A stretch of 64,000 nucleotides of DNA from assembly GCF_030433435.1 (NCBI RefSeq), contig NZ_JANRHH010000029.1:1-64000 (forward strand), in the 5' to 3' direction. Below the pieces are notes generated by a model that did not search any database, had not been told where the DNA came from, and saw nothing but the letters and a program-made list of their open reading frames with translations. Each line of letters opens with the position of its first letter. Within the stretch, counting starts at the first letter, position 1. Made by a program: the position numbers and the translations under genes. This document shows positions 27,950 to 36,109 of this stretch, piece after piece. The DNA comes from Polycladomyces subterraneus. GTDB lineage: Bacteria; Bacillota; Bacilli; Thermoactinomycetales; JIR-001.

Positions 27950-28225
27950 GTGGGCAAAAACGCGCTGACAGAAATCAAACAAACGCTGGATGGTTATATC
28001 GGACACCGCATTCGCCTCAAAGCGAACAGTGGTCGACGCAAAACCATCGAGCGTACTGGCGTGTTGGAGGAAACGTATCCCTCCGTTTTTATTGTGAAGT
28101 TGGACGAAGACCAACACGCTTTCAAACGCGTTTCGTACAGTTACGCGGACATCTTGACAGAATCGGTGGAGCTGACCGTCTATGAAGACGATCAGCAAGT
28201 TCGTGTCAAATACGTCAAAAGCTAA
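27950..28225 (+). CDS. veg: Veg protein
   Basis: A 91-residue small SH3-like beta-barrel protein of the Veg family: [21 protein letters not shown] is followed by FIVKLDE and [13 protein letters not shown]. It is very strongly expressed and in B. subtilis stimulates biofilm matrix genes by opposing SinR. GTG 27950 is preceded by GAGGTGG. It has two near-consensus promoters and its own terminator. Confidence 0.94.
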   Translation: MGKNALTEIKQTLDGYIGHRIRLKANSGRRKTIERTGVLEETYPSVFIVKLDEDQHAFKRVSYSYADILTESVELTVYEDDQQVRVKYVKS

Positions 28226-28258
28226 TAGAACACGGTGACGTGTTCTATTTTATTTTTT
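28224..28258 (+). terminator. Terminator of veg
   Basis: Ten-bp stem AATAGAACAC / GTGTTCTATT, then TTATTTTTT. The left arm starts at the veg stop codon. Confidence 0.88.
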
Positions 28259-28262
28259 CTTC

Positions 28263-28292
28263 GCAAAAAATCAAGCCCAATTGCAGATACTA
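28263..28292 (+). promoter_or_regulatory. Sigma-G/F type promoter of sspF
   Basis: GCAAA (28263-28267), 15-nt spacer, GCAGATACTA (28283-28292). The -10 matches GGNRANANTW at 9 of 10 positions. It fits forespore expression of a small acid-soluble protein. Confidence 0.6.
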
Positions 28293-28330
28293 AGCGAAGT
28301 CCGCGGCCAACGATCAAAGGGGGTATCTGC

Positions 28331-28504
28331 ATGGCACGTAGAGGTAGCGTCATGTCGGAGGCCTTGAAGGTCGAAATCGCGAAAGAACTGGGCTTTTACG
28401 ACGTGGTCCAGAAGGAAGGTTGGGGCGGGATCAAAGCTCGTGACGCAGGCAACATGGTGAAACGGGCGATTGAGATCGCGGAAGCGAGCTTGGCCAAAAA
28501 ATAG
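28331..28504 (+). CDS. sspF: Small acid-soluble spore protein, SspF family
   Basis: A 57-residue alpha/beta-type [21 protein letters not shown] is followed by [22 protein letters not shown], both characteristic DNA-binding helices. It coats forespore DNA. The germination-protease cleavage motif is in the first half (around KVEIAKELG). ATG 28331 follows AAAGGGGG. Located between veg and ispE as in B. subtilis. Confidence 0.94.
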   Translation: MARRGSVMSEALKVEIAKELGFYDVVQKEGWGGIKARDAGNMVKRAIEIAEASLAKK

Positions 28505-28513
28505 CCGCGGATC

Positions 28514-28543
28514 AGGTTGGGGGACTTCTCCCCAACCTTTTTC
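28514..28543 (+). terminator. Terminator of sspF
   Basis: Nine-bp stem AGGTTGGGG / CCCCAACCT followed by TTTTT. Confidence 0.88.
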
Positions 28544-28688
28544 GTCTCGCGTGGGATTTTCCGCACTGGTTACCTACACTTTCTCGAAACGTGATACAAT
28601 AAGAACACTTGCGGAGAATGCGGGCGTGAGCGAGTGACACTTTCGGTACGGCGGGTCCAAAGTGGCGGCAAGAGGGGAGGTAGGGTAG

Positions 28689-29582
28689 ATGGAAGTGTCG
28701 GAAAAGGCACCGGCGAAAATCAATTTGACTTTGGACGCCTTACATAAACGAGAAGATGGGTATCATGAATTGGAAATGATCATGACCACGATCGATCTGT
28801 CCGATCGCATTGAGTTGGCGGACATTTATGGTGACGACATCGTGTTGGAGAATTCCTCCGGCCTCATTCCGCAGGACGAACGCAATTTGGCTTATCGGGC
28901 GGCCGATTTGCTCCGTCAACGAATGGGCATTACTCGTGGCGTTAAAATCACGATTCACAAACGGATTCCGGTGGCCGCCGGATTGGCGGGCGGTAGTAGT
29001 GATGCAGCTGCTACATTGCGCGGTCTCAACCGATTGTGGCAGTTGGGATTGTCACTGGAGGAACTGGCCGAGATGGGAGCGGAGATCGGATCGGATGTCC
29101 CGTTTTGTGTTTGGTCCGGAACGGCGTTGGCCAAAGGCCGGGGGGAAATCCTGACACCTGTGGCACCGCCGCCCCCTTGTTGGGTTGTGTTGGCCAAGCC
29201 CCGGCACGGGGTTTCTACGGCCGAAGTGTTTCAAGCTCTGCGCGTGGATCAGATCGATCGCAGGCCGAATACGGAGGCGATGATTCGGGCGTTGGAACAG
29301 GGAGATTATCGGGGCATCTGTCGGCATTTGGGTAACGTATTGGAAGAAGTGACGATGCAGATGTATCCTGAAGTGCGGCGACTCAAAGAGAAGATGCAGC
29401 AGTTCGGTGCCGACGGTGTGTTGATGTCCGGGAGCGGTCCCACCGTGTTTGGGCTGGTCGATCGCGAATCACGGGCGCGTCGCATTGTCAACGGTTTGCG
29501 GGGATTTTGCCGTCAAGTATATGCTGTCCGTATGTTGGGATCAAACCAACCTCTATTGCTTGATAAAACCCGAACAATATGA
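28689..29582 (+). CDS. ispE: 4-diphosphocytidyl-2-C-methyl-D-erythritol kinase
   Basis: A 297-residue GHMP kinase of the MEP isoprenoid pathway. Seen: [13 protein letters not shown] near residue 5, the ATP loop [15 protein letters not shown] near residue 95, [13 protein letters not shown], and the C-terminal [13 protein letters not shown] 28689 follows GGGAGG. A TACAAT-like -10 lies at 28595, with a weak -35. The purR control sites overlap its last codons. Confidence 0.95.
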   Translation: MEVSEKAPAKINLTLDALHKREDGYHELEMIMTTIDLSDRIELADIYGDDIVLENSSGLIPQDERNLAYRAADLLRQRMGITRGVKITIHKRIPVAAGLAGGSSDAAATLRGLNRLWQLGLSLEELAEMGAEIGSDVPFCVWSGTALAKGRGEILTPVAPPPPCWVVLAKPRHGVSTAEVFQALRVDQIDRRPNTEAMIRALEQGDYRGICRHLGNVLEEVTMQMYPEVRRLKEKMQQFGADGVLMSGSGPTVFGLVDRESRARRIVNGLRGFCRQVYAVRMLGSNQPLLLDKTRTI

Positions 29583-29610
29583 TATATTCCATAAGGATAT
29601 ATTCGGTTTT
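29565..29610 (+). promoter_or_regulatory. Pair of inverted PurBoxes before purR
   Basis: AAAACCCGAACAAT (29565-29578) and, inverted, ATATTCGGTTTT (29599-29610; reverse complement AAAACCGAATAT). They match the AWWWCCGAACWWT PurBox, and the pair surrounds a TGATATATT -10-like sequence. Autorepression of purR is expected. Confidence 0.78.
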
Positions 29611-29625
29611 CATGGGGGTTAGGGA

Positions 29626-30459
29626 ATGAACAAATGGAAGCGGAGCGCACGCATCGTCGACATGACGCGTCGGCTCATTCAGCATCCGCATCGTCTCATC
29701 CCGCTCAGCACGTTTGCTGAGCGGTACGATACAGCGAAATCGTCCATCAGCGAGGATCTGACCATCATCCATGAGGTGCTGAGCACGACGGGGCAAGGCG
29801 GTTTGGAGACATTGGCCGGGGCGGCAGGCGGCGTCCGCTATATCCCGGGGATGGACATGGAAACAGCGGAGGAAGTGATGCGGTCACTCTGCCGTGAGTT
29901 GTCTAATCCTGACCGTATCTTGCCGGGTGGCTTTTTGTACATGTCCGATCTGTTGGGGCAACCGGCCCTCCTGCGCGATATTGGACAGATTTGGGCATCC
30001 GTGTTTGCCAAGGAACAGGTGAATGCTGTCGTCACGGTGGAAACGAAGGGGATTCCCCTGGCTTTGGCGGCCGCCACGCATCTGGGTGTACCGGTGGCGA
30101 TCGTGCGTCAAGGAAACCGGGTAACGGAAGGCTCGGTGGTGACAGTCAATACGGTGTCTGGCTCCAGCAGGCGCATTCGCACCCTTTCTTTGTCGCGCCG
30201 CTCGTTGAAGGAAGGATCACGCGTATTGATCATCGACGATTTCATGAAAGCGGGTGGCACCATTCGCGGGATGATCGATTTGCTTTCCGAGTTTCAGGCG
30301 GATGTGATCGGTGCCGGTGTACTGGTGGAATCTGCTGCCCAAGAGCGTCTGGTGGAGAATGTGGTGTCGCTGGCCAAAATTAAGTCGATTGATGAAAAAC
30401 AACGGACGGTGGATGTCCAGTTGGGCAACCTGTTTGAGAAAGGGTGGGGGATCGAATGA
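29626..30459 (+). CDS. purR: Purine operon repressor PurR
   Basis: A 277-residue regulator with an N-terminal winged helix (residues about 1-72; [15 protein letters not shown]) and a C-terminal PRT-fold domain with the PRPP loop [13 protein letters not shown] near residue 201. PRPP binding releases it from PurBoxes. ATG 29626 has GGGGG upstream. Its stop overlaps the ridA start. Confidence 0.95.
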   Translation: MNKWKRSARIVDMTRRLIQHPHRLIPLSTFAERYDTAKSSISEDLTIIHEVLSTTGQGGLETLAGAAGGVRYIPGMDMETAEEVMRSLCRELSNPDRILPGGFLYMSDLLGQPALLRDIGQIWASVFAKEQVNAVVTVETKGIPLALAAATHLGVPVAIVRQGNRVTEGSVVTVNTVSGSSRRIRTLSLSRRSLKEGSRVLIIDDFMKAGGTIRGMIDLLSEFQADVIGAGVLVESAAQERLVENVVSLAKIKSIDEKQRTVDVQLGNLFEKGWGIE

Positions 30460-30830
30460 AGCGAATCCAAACTTCTGCGGCTCCGCAAGCGATCGGGCCG
30501 TATTCGCAAGCGATTCAGGCTGGGAACATGGTGTATACGTCGGGTCAGATTCCGCTGACACCGGAAGGCAAACTGGTCGAAGGTGGCATCGTGGAGCAAA
30601 CCCATCAGGTGATGAAGAACCTGCAGGCCGTGCTGAAAGCTGCCGGAACCGATCTGAACAAAGTGGTAAAGACAACGATCTTTTTGGCTGATATGGAAGA
30701 TTTTCAACAAGTGAATGAAGTCTATGCGCAGTATTTCGAGGAACCACACCCGGCTCGCTCATGCGTGCAGGCAGCGCGTCTCCCCAAAGATGTACGGGTG
30801 GAGATTGAGGCAGTGGCAATTGTCGATTGA
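30456..30830 (+). CDS. ridA: Reactive intermediate deaminase RidA (YabJ)
   Basis: A 124-residue YjgF/YER057c protein: [12 protein letters not shown] near the start, VYTSGQIPL, the catalytic-site [14 protein letters not shown] and terminal IEAVAIVD. It hydrolyses enamine/imine intermediates formed by PLP enzymes. ATG 30456 overlaps the purR stop (ATGA), matching the purR-yabJ operon of B. subtilis. Confidence 0.96.
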   Translation: MKRIQTSAAPQAIGPYSQAIQAGNMVYTSGQIPLTPEGKLVEGGIVEQTHQVMKNLQAVLKAAGTDLNKVVKTTIFLADMEDFQQVNEVYAQYFEEPHPARSCVQAARLPKDVRVEIEAVAIVD

Positions 30831-30865
30831 ATTCAACAAAAAATCCATTTTCTTTGTGTGAAATT

Positions 30866-30894
30866 GAAGGATTTTCATCACCCGTGAAGAATAG
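30866..30894 (+). promoter_or_regulatory. Sigma-H promoter of spoVG
   Basis: GAAGGATTT (30866-30874), 11-nt spacer, GAAGAATAG (30886-30894): close to RNAGGAWWW - N11-12 - RNNGAATWW. spoVG is the classic sigma-H gene. Confidence 0.82.
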
Positions 30895-30933
30895 GTGAGT
30901 GGACATCTTTCTGGAAATGGGTGGTGAATCCGA

Positions 30934-31227
30934 TTGGAAATTACAAACGTACGTCTACGCCGTGTCAACCGTGAAGGACGCATGCGCGCGATCGCTTCCA
31001 TAACGATTGACGGAGAATTTGTCGTCCATGACATCCGCGTCATTGACGGAAACAACGGCATGTTTGTGGCGATGCCCAGCAAGCGTACGCCGGACGGCGA
31101 GTTCCGCGACATTGCCCACCCCATTTCACCCTCGACACGGGAAAAAATCGAAGCCGCCGTACTCGCGGAATATGAACGCGCCGGCGAATTGGAAATGAAA
31201 GCAGACGTTTATCCTTTAGACGCCTGA
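30934..31227 (+). CDS. spoVG: SpoVG, RNA-binding regulator
   Basis: A 97-residue SpoVG protein: [11 protein letters not shown] at the N-terminus, [18 protein letters not shown], and [21 protein letters not shown]. It binds RNA (and DNA in vitro) and influences septation and stationary-phase genes. The start is a TTG at 30934 with GGTGGTGA upstream. Confidence 0.95.
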   Translation: MEITNVRLRRVNREGRMRAIASITIDGEFVVHDIRVIDGNNGMFVAMPSKRTPDGEFRDIAHPISPSTREKIEAAVLAEYERAGELEMKADVYPLDA

Positions 31228-31306
31228 ATCAAAGTCCGTTGTCACCCTTACATATAGGGAGATGCTCGTCCATATCATATTGGATGTGGCAGTGGCGGAC
31301 TTTGAT
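31228..31306. other. Large stem-loop after spoVG
   Basis: ATCAAAGTCCG (31228-31238) pairs perfectly with CGGACTTTGAT (31296-31306) across a 57-nt loop that has its own TCCAT/TGGA pairing. No T run follows. It starts one base after the spoVG stop. Confidence 0.55.
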
Positions 31307-31439
31307 GGAGGTAACGCAGGCAGAGACATGGAGTGGAAACGGTTTCTTGTTCACGAAATTCACCCAAGCTAAACGGACTTCGATCCTGACGTCCGCGGTC
31401 ACTGTCTCTGGCAAATTGATCGTGAGGTAACATTTACCA

Positions 31440-31628
31440 GGGGGGTGGCTGACCAAGCCCTACCGAGCTTCGTTTCGGATAGCACAGGGATTCATTCGCG
31501 GGCCATTTTTTCTAAGCGAAGCGTGCTTTGCCCGCGTCCAGTGCTCCCCGGTTCGGAGCGGTCAAGACTGCTGGCTTCCTTGCAGGGCGCATGTGGAGAG
31601 ATCCGGGATAGCGAGCGGACAGACAGAT
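31440..31628. repeat. MITE-like element, family 1, diverged copy
   Basis: Starts near TTTACCAGGGGGGTGGCTGACC and contains the best-conserved internal blocks: CGCGGGCCATTTTTTCTAAG, CGAAGCGTGCTTTGCCCGCG, GGCTTCCTTGCAGGGCGCA and GATCCGGGATAGCGA. It ends near GACAGATCAGATTC. The ends are more decayed than the middle. Confidence 0.65.
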
Positions 31629-31650
31629 CAGATTCCTCAGCCCCATAGTT

Positions 31651-31679
31651 CATCCCGCGCCATGCGGGATGATTTTTTA
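31651..31679 (+). terminator. Terminator between spoVG and glmU
   Basis: CATCCCGC / GCGGGATG stem, then ATTTTTTA. Confidence 0.85.
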
Positions 31680-31718
31680 TCGTCGTCGAATTGGCAAACT
31701 CTTCACCCCTCAGCCTTG

Positions 31719-31747
31719 TTGCATTCCCGTGTGCTTTGGGATATAGT
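31719..31747 (+). promoter_or_regulatory. Sigma-A-like promoter of glmU
   Basis: TTGCAT (31719-31724), 17-nt spacer, TATAGT (31742-31747). Confidence 0.6.
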
Positions 31748-31789
31748 CAGAATGGAGTTTTTGTAGGAAAAAACGGGGGTGCGACCCAC

Positions 31790-33166
31790 ATGAGTGATCT
31801 TTTTGCCATCGTTCTGGCCGCTGGACAGGGAACGCGGATGAAATCGCGCAAGCACAAGGTTTTGCACCCGGTATGCGGCAAAGCGATCATCGATCATATT
31901 TTGGATCAATTGGAGCGTCTGGGAACAGCTCAAACCATCGTGGTGGTTGGGCATCACGCCGAATCAGTGCAAGCCCATGTCGGTGATCGCGCCACCTTCG
32001 TATTGCAGGAAGAGCAATTGGGAACGGCGCATGCAGTACGTCAGGCGGAAGAGATCTTGGCGGACAAGGAAGGTACGACGCTCGTACTTAACGGTGACCA
32101 CCCGCTCTTCACGGTGGACACGTTGGAGCGACTGGTTCGCAGCCATCGGGAACGACAATCGGCTGCGACCGTGTTGACAGCCGAACTGGCCGATCCGACG
32201 GGGTACGGACGTATAGTTCGTGGCGAAGACGGCCGCGTGGTTCGGATCGTGGAGCATAAGGATGCCACTGAGGAAGAACGGCGTATTCGTGAGGTCAATA
32301 CCGGCACGTTCTGCTTCGACAATCGCCTGCTGTTCGAATCGCTAAAAGAAGTGAACAACGACAACCAGCAAGGCGAATACTATCTGCCCGATGTGATCAC
32401 CATTTTACAGAAAAAAGGGAAGCATATCGGAGCGGAAACCATCGACGACCCGGATGAAGCCCATGGGGTGAACAACCGGGTACAGTTGGCGGAAGCGGAA
32501 GCGATTATGCGACGCCGGCTGTTGAAGGCGCATATGATGAATGGGGTCACTGTGATCGATCCGGCCAACACGTACATCGAAGCAGATGTACAAATCGGAG
32601 CCGACACTGTGATTCATCCCGGTTCGCATCTGCGAGCTGGCACGGTGATCGGGGAAGGATGCGTCATCGGCCCGCAGGCCGATCTGACCAACGTCGTCGT
32701 CGGGGACGGTGCACACATTCAATATTCAGTACTGAAGGACGCCCGGGTCGACGAAGGAGCCACCGTCGGTCCGTTCGCCTATATAAGACCCGGTTCCCAT
32801 CTCGAATCGTTCACGAAAGTCGGGTGTTTCGTCGACATCAAGAATGCTCGACTCGGGAAGGGATCGAAGGTATCGCACCTGGGCTATGTTGGTGACGCCG
32901 ATGTGGGCGAGGGCGTCAACATCGGTTGCGGTGCGGTGACCGTCAACTATGACGGTGTGAACAAACACAAAACCATTATCGAGAATGGTGCGTTCATCGG
33001 CTGCAATGTTAACTTGGTCGCTCCGGTGACCGTAGGCAAAGGGGCATACGTGGCTGCCGGTTCGACCATCACGAACGACGTGCCGGGCGATGCCTTGGCC
33101 ATTGCACGCGAACGGCAGACTAACAAGCCGGAATATGCGAAAAAACTAAAAGCCAAAGGCAAGTAA
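31790..33166 (+). CDS. glmU: Bifunctional GlcNAc-1-P uridyltransferase / GlcN-1-P acetyltransferase
   Basis: A 458-residue enzyme of UDP-GlcNAc synthesis. The N-terminal pyrophosphorylase has LAAGQGTRMKSRKHKVLHPV near residue 9; the C-terminal left-handed beta-helix has hexapeptide repeats and LGYVGDADVGEG-NIGCG-TVNYDG. ATG 31790 with GGGGGT upstream; the longer ORF begins in promoter sequence. prs follows. Confidence 0.97.
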   Translation: MSDLFAIVLAAGQGTRMKSRKHKVLHPVCGKAIIDHILDQLERLGTAQTIVVVGHHAESVQAHVGDRATFVLQEEQLGTAHAVRQAEEILADKEGTTLVLNGDHPLFTVDTLERLVRSHRERQSAATVLTAELADPTGYGRIVRGEDGRVVRIVEHKDATEEERRIREVNTGTFCFDNRLLFESLKEVNNDNQQGEYYLPDVITILQKKGKHIGAETIDDPDEAHGVNNRVQLAEAEAIMRRRLLKAHMMNGVTVIDPANTYIEADVQIGADTVIHPGSHLRAGTVIGEGCVIGPQADLTNVVVGDGAHIQYSVLKDARVDEGATVGPFAYIRPGSHLESFTKVGCFVDIKNARLGKGSKVSHLGYVGDADVGEGVNIGCGAVTVNYDGVNKHKTIIENGAFIGCNVNLVAPVTVGKGAYVAAGSTITNDVPGDALAIARERQTNKPEYAKKLKAKGK

Positions 33167-33202
33167 CCAGGCCTACCATCTAAAGTGGAGGATCGTTCAC
33201 CC

Positions 33203-34153
33203 ATGTCTCAACTTCGTCAAACACGTCTGCAATTGTTTACCTGTAATTCCAACCCCGGTTTAGCCCGGGAAATCGCCGATCACATAGGCGTACCGCTGGG
33301 GGACGCCGAAGTGGGCAAATTCAGTGACGGAGAGATTCACGTCAAACTGGACGAGAGCGTTCGCGGGTCGGATGTCTATGTCATCCAATCCACCTGTCAC
33401 CCGGTCAACCAGCATTTGATGGAACTGCTGGTGATGGTGGACGCGCTCAAACGAGCATCTGCACGTACCATCAACGTTGTGATCCCATACTACGGATATG
33501 CGCGTCAGGATCGGAAAACGCGGGCACGTGATCCGATCACGGCCAAGCTGGTCGCCAACCTGATTGAGACGGCGGGCGCGGACCGGGTGATCACCATGGA
33601 TCTGCATGCCAACCAGATCCAGGGCTTTTTTGACATTCCAGTGGACCATTTGTTGGGTGTGCCCATTTTGGCCGACTACTTCATCAAAAAGCAATTGGAT
33701 GACGTCGTGGTTGTCTCCCCCGATCACGGTGGTGTGATCCGGGCGCGGAAACTGGCCGAGCGATTGGAAGCGCCAATCGCCATCATCGACAAACGGCGTC
33801 CAGAACCCAATGTCGCCGAAGTGATGAACATCGTCGGGGATGTAAGGGGCAAAAATGCAATCATCATCGATGATATCATCGACACTGCCGGGACGATCAC
33901 GCTGGCTGCCAATGCTTTGCTGGAGCAAGGAGCCAAAGAAGTCTACGCCTGCTGCACGCACCCGGTCTTTTCCGGTCCGGCGATTGATCGGATTCAGCAG
34001 GCTAATATAAAGGAAATGGTCGTCACCAACACCATTCCTTTGCCGGAGGAAAAACAGCTGGACAAAATCAAGGTGTTGTCTGTGGCATCCCTGATCGGGG
34101 AAGCGATTATCCGTGTGCACGAGGAGTTGTCTGTCAGCAAATTGTTTGACTGA
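33203..34153 (+). CDS. prs: Ribose-phosphate pyrophosphokinase (PRPP synthase)
   Basis: A 316-residue class I PRPP synthase. Seen: [48 protein letters not shown] and the PRPP loop [12 protein letters not shown] near residue 216. It makes PRPP for nucleotide, His and Trp synthesis and thereby also feeds PurR control. ATG 33203 follows GTGGAGG (33185-33191). Confidence 0.97.
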   Translation: MSQLRQTRLQLFTCNSNPGLAREIADHIGVPLGDAEVGKFSDGEIHVKLDESVRGSDVYVIQSTCHPVNQHLMELLVMVDALKRASARTINVVIPYYGYARQDRKTRARDPITAKLVANLIETAGADRVITMDLHANQIQGFFDIPVDHLLGVPILADYFIKKQLDDVVVVSPDHGGVIRARKLAERLEAPIAIIDKRRPEPNVAEVMNIVGDVRGKNAIIIDDIIDTAGTITLAANALLEQGAKEVYACCTHPVFSGPAIDRIQQANIKEMVVTNTIPLPEEKQLDKIKVLSVASLIGEAIIRVHEELSVSKLFD

Positions 34154-34340
34154 CGAGCCACATGATTCACCTGTGTTTGTCATCAGGCAAGTGAGTCCTG
34201 CTGTGGGCCTCAGACGGGAAGACCGATTCTGGAACGCTTGGAACGAGTTTTCGGTGTGTTGCTGTCAGTTGCATGTTTAAATCCCCCGTTATCCGGTTAA
34301 ATGATGATTATGTAAGATTTTTTTCGACGGAGGGATGAAA
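34154..34340. other. Leader region of ctc
   Basis: No gene seen. It holds the sigma-B-like promoter at 34275-34300 and a GGAGGG RBS at about 34328. Confidence 0.5.
34275..34300 (+). promoter_or_regulatory. Sigma-B-like promoter of ctc
   Basis: GTTTAA (34275-34280), 14-nt spacer, GGTTAA (34295-34300), against the GTTTAA - N12-14 - GGGTAT consensus. ctc is a classic sigma-B general-stress gene in B. subtilis. Confidence 0.6.
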
Positions 34341-34955
34341 ATGGCACTGACGATTCAAGCACAACGCCGAGAAGCACGTCCGAAAGCGCTGAAAACGAAG
34401 TTGCGTAAGCAAGGTCGCGTACCGGGGGTATTCTACGGAAAAGGAAAAGACCCTCAACTGCTGCATGTGGACGAATTGCAATTGGCGCGCTGCTTGCAAC
34501 AAGGTGCCGCGACCTCTGTGATTCAACTTCAATTGGATAATCAAACTTACCCGGTCATCATACGCGAATGGCAACGGGATGAGTTGAAAAATAAATTGTT
34601 GCACGTGGACTTCTATGCCGTGGAAATGGACGAGCCGATCGACACGGAAGTGCCTCTGGTGCTCAAAGGGGAGCCGAAAGGGGTGAAGGAAGGCGGGGTG
34701 TTGCAACATCAGTTGCATGAGGTGGAAATCCGCGCCTTGCCTGATAGGATTCCCGAAGTTTTGACCTTGGACGTCAGCGGACTGGAGATCGGTGATACTG
34801 TCACCCTGCAAGCCGTCAAATTGCCGGACGGTGTGAAACTGATGTCTGACCCGGATGAGGTCGTGGCCGCCGTGACCCGACCGCAAGTGGCGGGTACAGA
34901 CGAAGGAGAAAGCGAAGCGGAGACGACTACGGAAACAGAAACTGTCAACGGTTAA
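34341..34955 (+). CDS. rplY: Ribosomal protein bL25/Ctc, long form
   Basis: A 204-residue two-domain L25 (TL5/Ctc type). The N-terminal 5S rRNA-binding domain has RPKALKTKLRKQGRVPGVFYGKG; the C-terminal beta domain holds EVPLVLKGEPKGVKEGGVLQ and TLDVSGLEIGDTV. The tail is acidic and Thr-rich. ATG 34341 is 7 nt from GGAGGG, while ATG 34335 is too close. A stress role is suggested by the promoter. Confidence 0.95.
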   Translation: MALTIQAQRREARPKALKTKLRKQGRVPGVFYGKGKDPQLLHVDELQLARCLQQGAATSVIQLQLDNQTYPVIIREWQRDELKNKLLHVDFYAVEMDEPIDTEVPLVLKGEPKGVKEGGVLQHQLHEVEIRALPDRIPEVLTLDVSGLEIGDTVTLQAVKLPDGVKLMSDPDEVVAAVTRPQVAGTDEGESEAETTTETETVNG

Positions 34956-35000
34956 TAAAATGGGTGTGACCACACCGCGTGCATGTGCCGGAATGAAAAC

Positions 35001-35034
35001 GACAGGCGCAGCCTGAGGGTTGCGCCTGTCTCAT
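35001..35034 (+). terminator. Hairpin after ctc
   Basis: Ten-bp stem GACAGGCGCA / TGCGCCTGTC followed by TCATT. The T run is weak, so read-through into pth is possible. Confidence 0.6.
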
Positions 35035-35069
35035 TGATGGAGGATCTGACGAAAAGGCAGGGATGGTTT

Positions 35070-35633
35070 GTGAAGTTGATTGTCGGTTTGGGGAATCCCG
35101 GCCCCCGTTACGAGAATACGAGACACAACGTCGGATTTTGGGTGATTGACCGGCTGAGTGAGCAATGGGGGATTCCGGTCAACAAGGAGAAATGGAAAGG
35201 GTTGAGCGGTACAGGACGGGTGGGGACGGAAACCGTCACATTGCTTAAGCCGATGACATTCATGAACCTGTCCGGGGAGTCGGTGCGCCCGGCGATGGAT
35301 TGGCTGAAATGCACCGTGGACGACGTGCTGATTATTTACGATGATCTGGATTTGCCGCTTGGTCATCTCCGCCTCCGTCTCAAGGGCAGTTCCGGAGGGC
35401 ACAACGGAGTGAAGTCCGTCATTCAGCACCTGGGAACGCAATCTATCAAGCGGATCAAGATCGGGATCGGCCGTCCGGTGACACCGCAACCGATTCCTGA
35501 TTACGTGTTGTCTCCGTTTGCCCCTGATGAACAGGACGCCATCGTATCAGCCGTACACCGTGCGGCGGATGCTGTGATGCGTTGGGTGGAGACGGATTCC
35601 TTCCTGATTGCGATGAACGAATTCAATCAGTGA
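35070..35633 (+). CDS. pth: Peptidyl-tRNA hydrolase
   Basis: A 187-residue Pth (SpoVC). Seen: VGLGNPGPRYENTRHNVGF with the catalytic His near residue 21, LLKPMTFMNLSGESV, YDDLDLPLG and KGSSGGHNGVKS. It releases peptides from prematurely dropped peptidyl-tRNA. The start is the GTG at 35070, which gives the usual KLIVGLGNPG N-terminus; the ORF's earlier starts lie in the ctc terminator. Confidence 0.96.
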   Translation: MKLIVGLGNPGPRYENTRHNVGFWVIDRLSEQWGIPVNKEKWKGLSGTGRVGTETVTLLKPMTFMNLSGESVRPAMDWLKCTVDDVLIIYDDLDLPLGHLRLRLKGSSGGHNGVKSVIQHLGTQSIKRIKIGIGRPVTPQPIPDYVLSPFAPDEQDAIVSAVHRAADAVMRWVETDSFLIAMNEFNQ

Positions 35634-35638
35634 TCCAC

Positions 35639-35668
35639 TTATGAATCCCTCCCGATCCGGCGATACTA
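35639..35668 (+). promoter_or_regulatory. Sigma-F type promoter of fin
   Basis: TTATG (35639-35643), 15-nt spacer, GGCGATACTA (35659-35668), a perfect GGNRANANTW -10. The -35 is weak but spaced as at csfB. fin is a known sigma-F gene. Confidence 0.6.
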
Positions 35669-35700
35669 TACCAGAATATCTTCGGATCAGGAGGAATATG

Positions 35701-35931
35701 ATGGGAATCAGATATGTTTGCAGAATTTGCGATCAGACGCTCGGTCAACTGTCAACAGAAAATATTACAGAATGGCAGTTAGGGTTTCATTGGTTGACCC
35801 CCGAGGAACGGAAGGATATAATATCTGATGATATGGATGGCGGCACCCTGGTGAAGGTAGTCTGTGAAACATGCCAGGAGATGCTGAACCGTTCACCGGA
35901 ACTGTCTCTATTGCCCCGGCCATTGCAGTGA
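35701..35931 (+). CDS. fin: Anti-sigma-F factor Fin
   Basis: A 76-residue protein with Cys pairs CRIC near residue 7 and CETC near residue 58, and the conserved QLGFHWLTPEERKDII centre, matching Fin (YabK) of B. subtilis. Fin binds and inhibits sigma-F core association to allow the switch to sigma-G. Two adjacent ATGs (35698 and 35701) follow AGGAGG (35689-35694); 35701 has better spacing. It sits between pth and mfd as expected. Confidence 0.93.
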   Translation: MGIRYVCRICDQTLGQLSTENITEWQLGFHWLTPEERKDIISDDMDGGTLVKVVCETCQEMLNRSPELSLLPRPLQ

Positions 35932-36109
35932 GAAGTTTCATTTGTCGGCTTGGAACGTCAGCGCATCTGGAAAATAATGGTTTTGGCGCGGGGGGAGAAC
36001 GGTGCCAAATCAGCCGGATAGAAAGGAACGAACGGCCTTGGCTGCCCCAGCTAAGGCTTCTTTTGTATTGGCGTAAAAAAGGCGGTCGCAGAGAGGAGGC
36101 CGAGACGAC

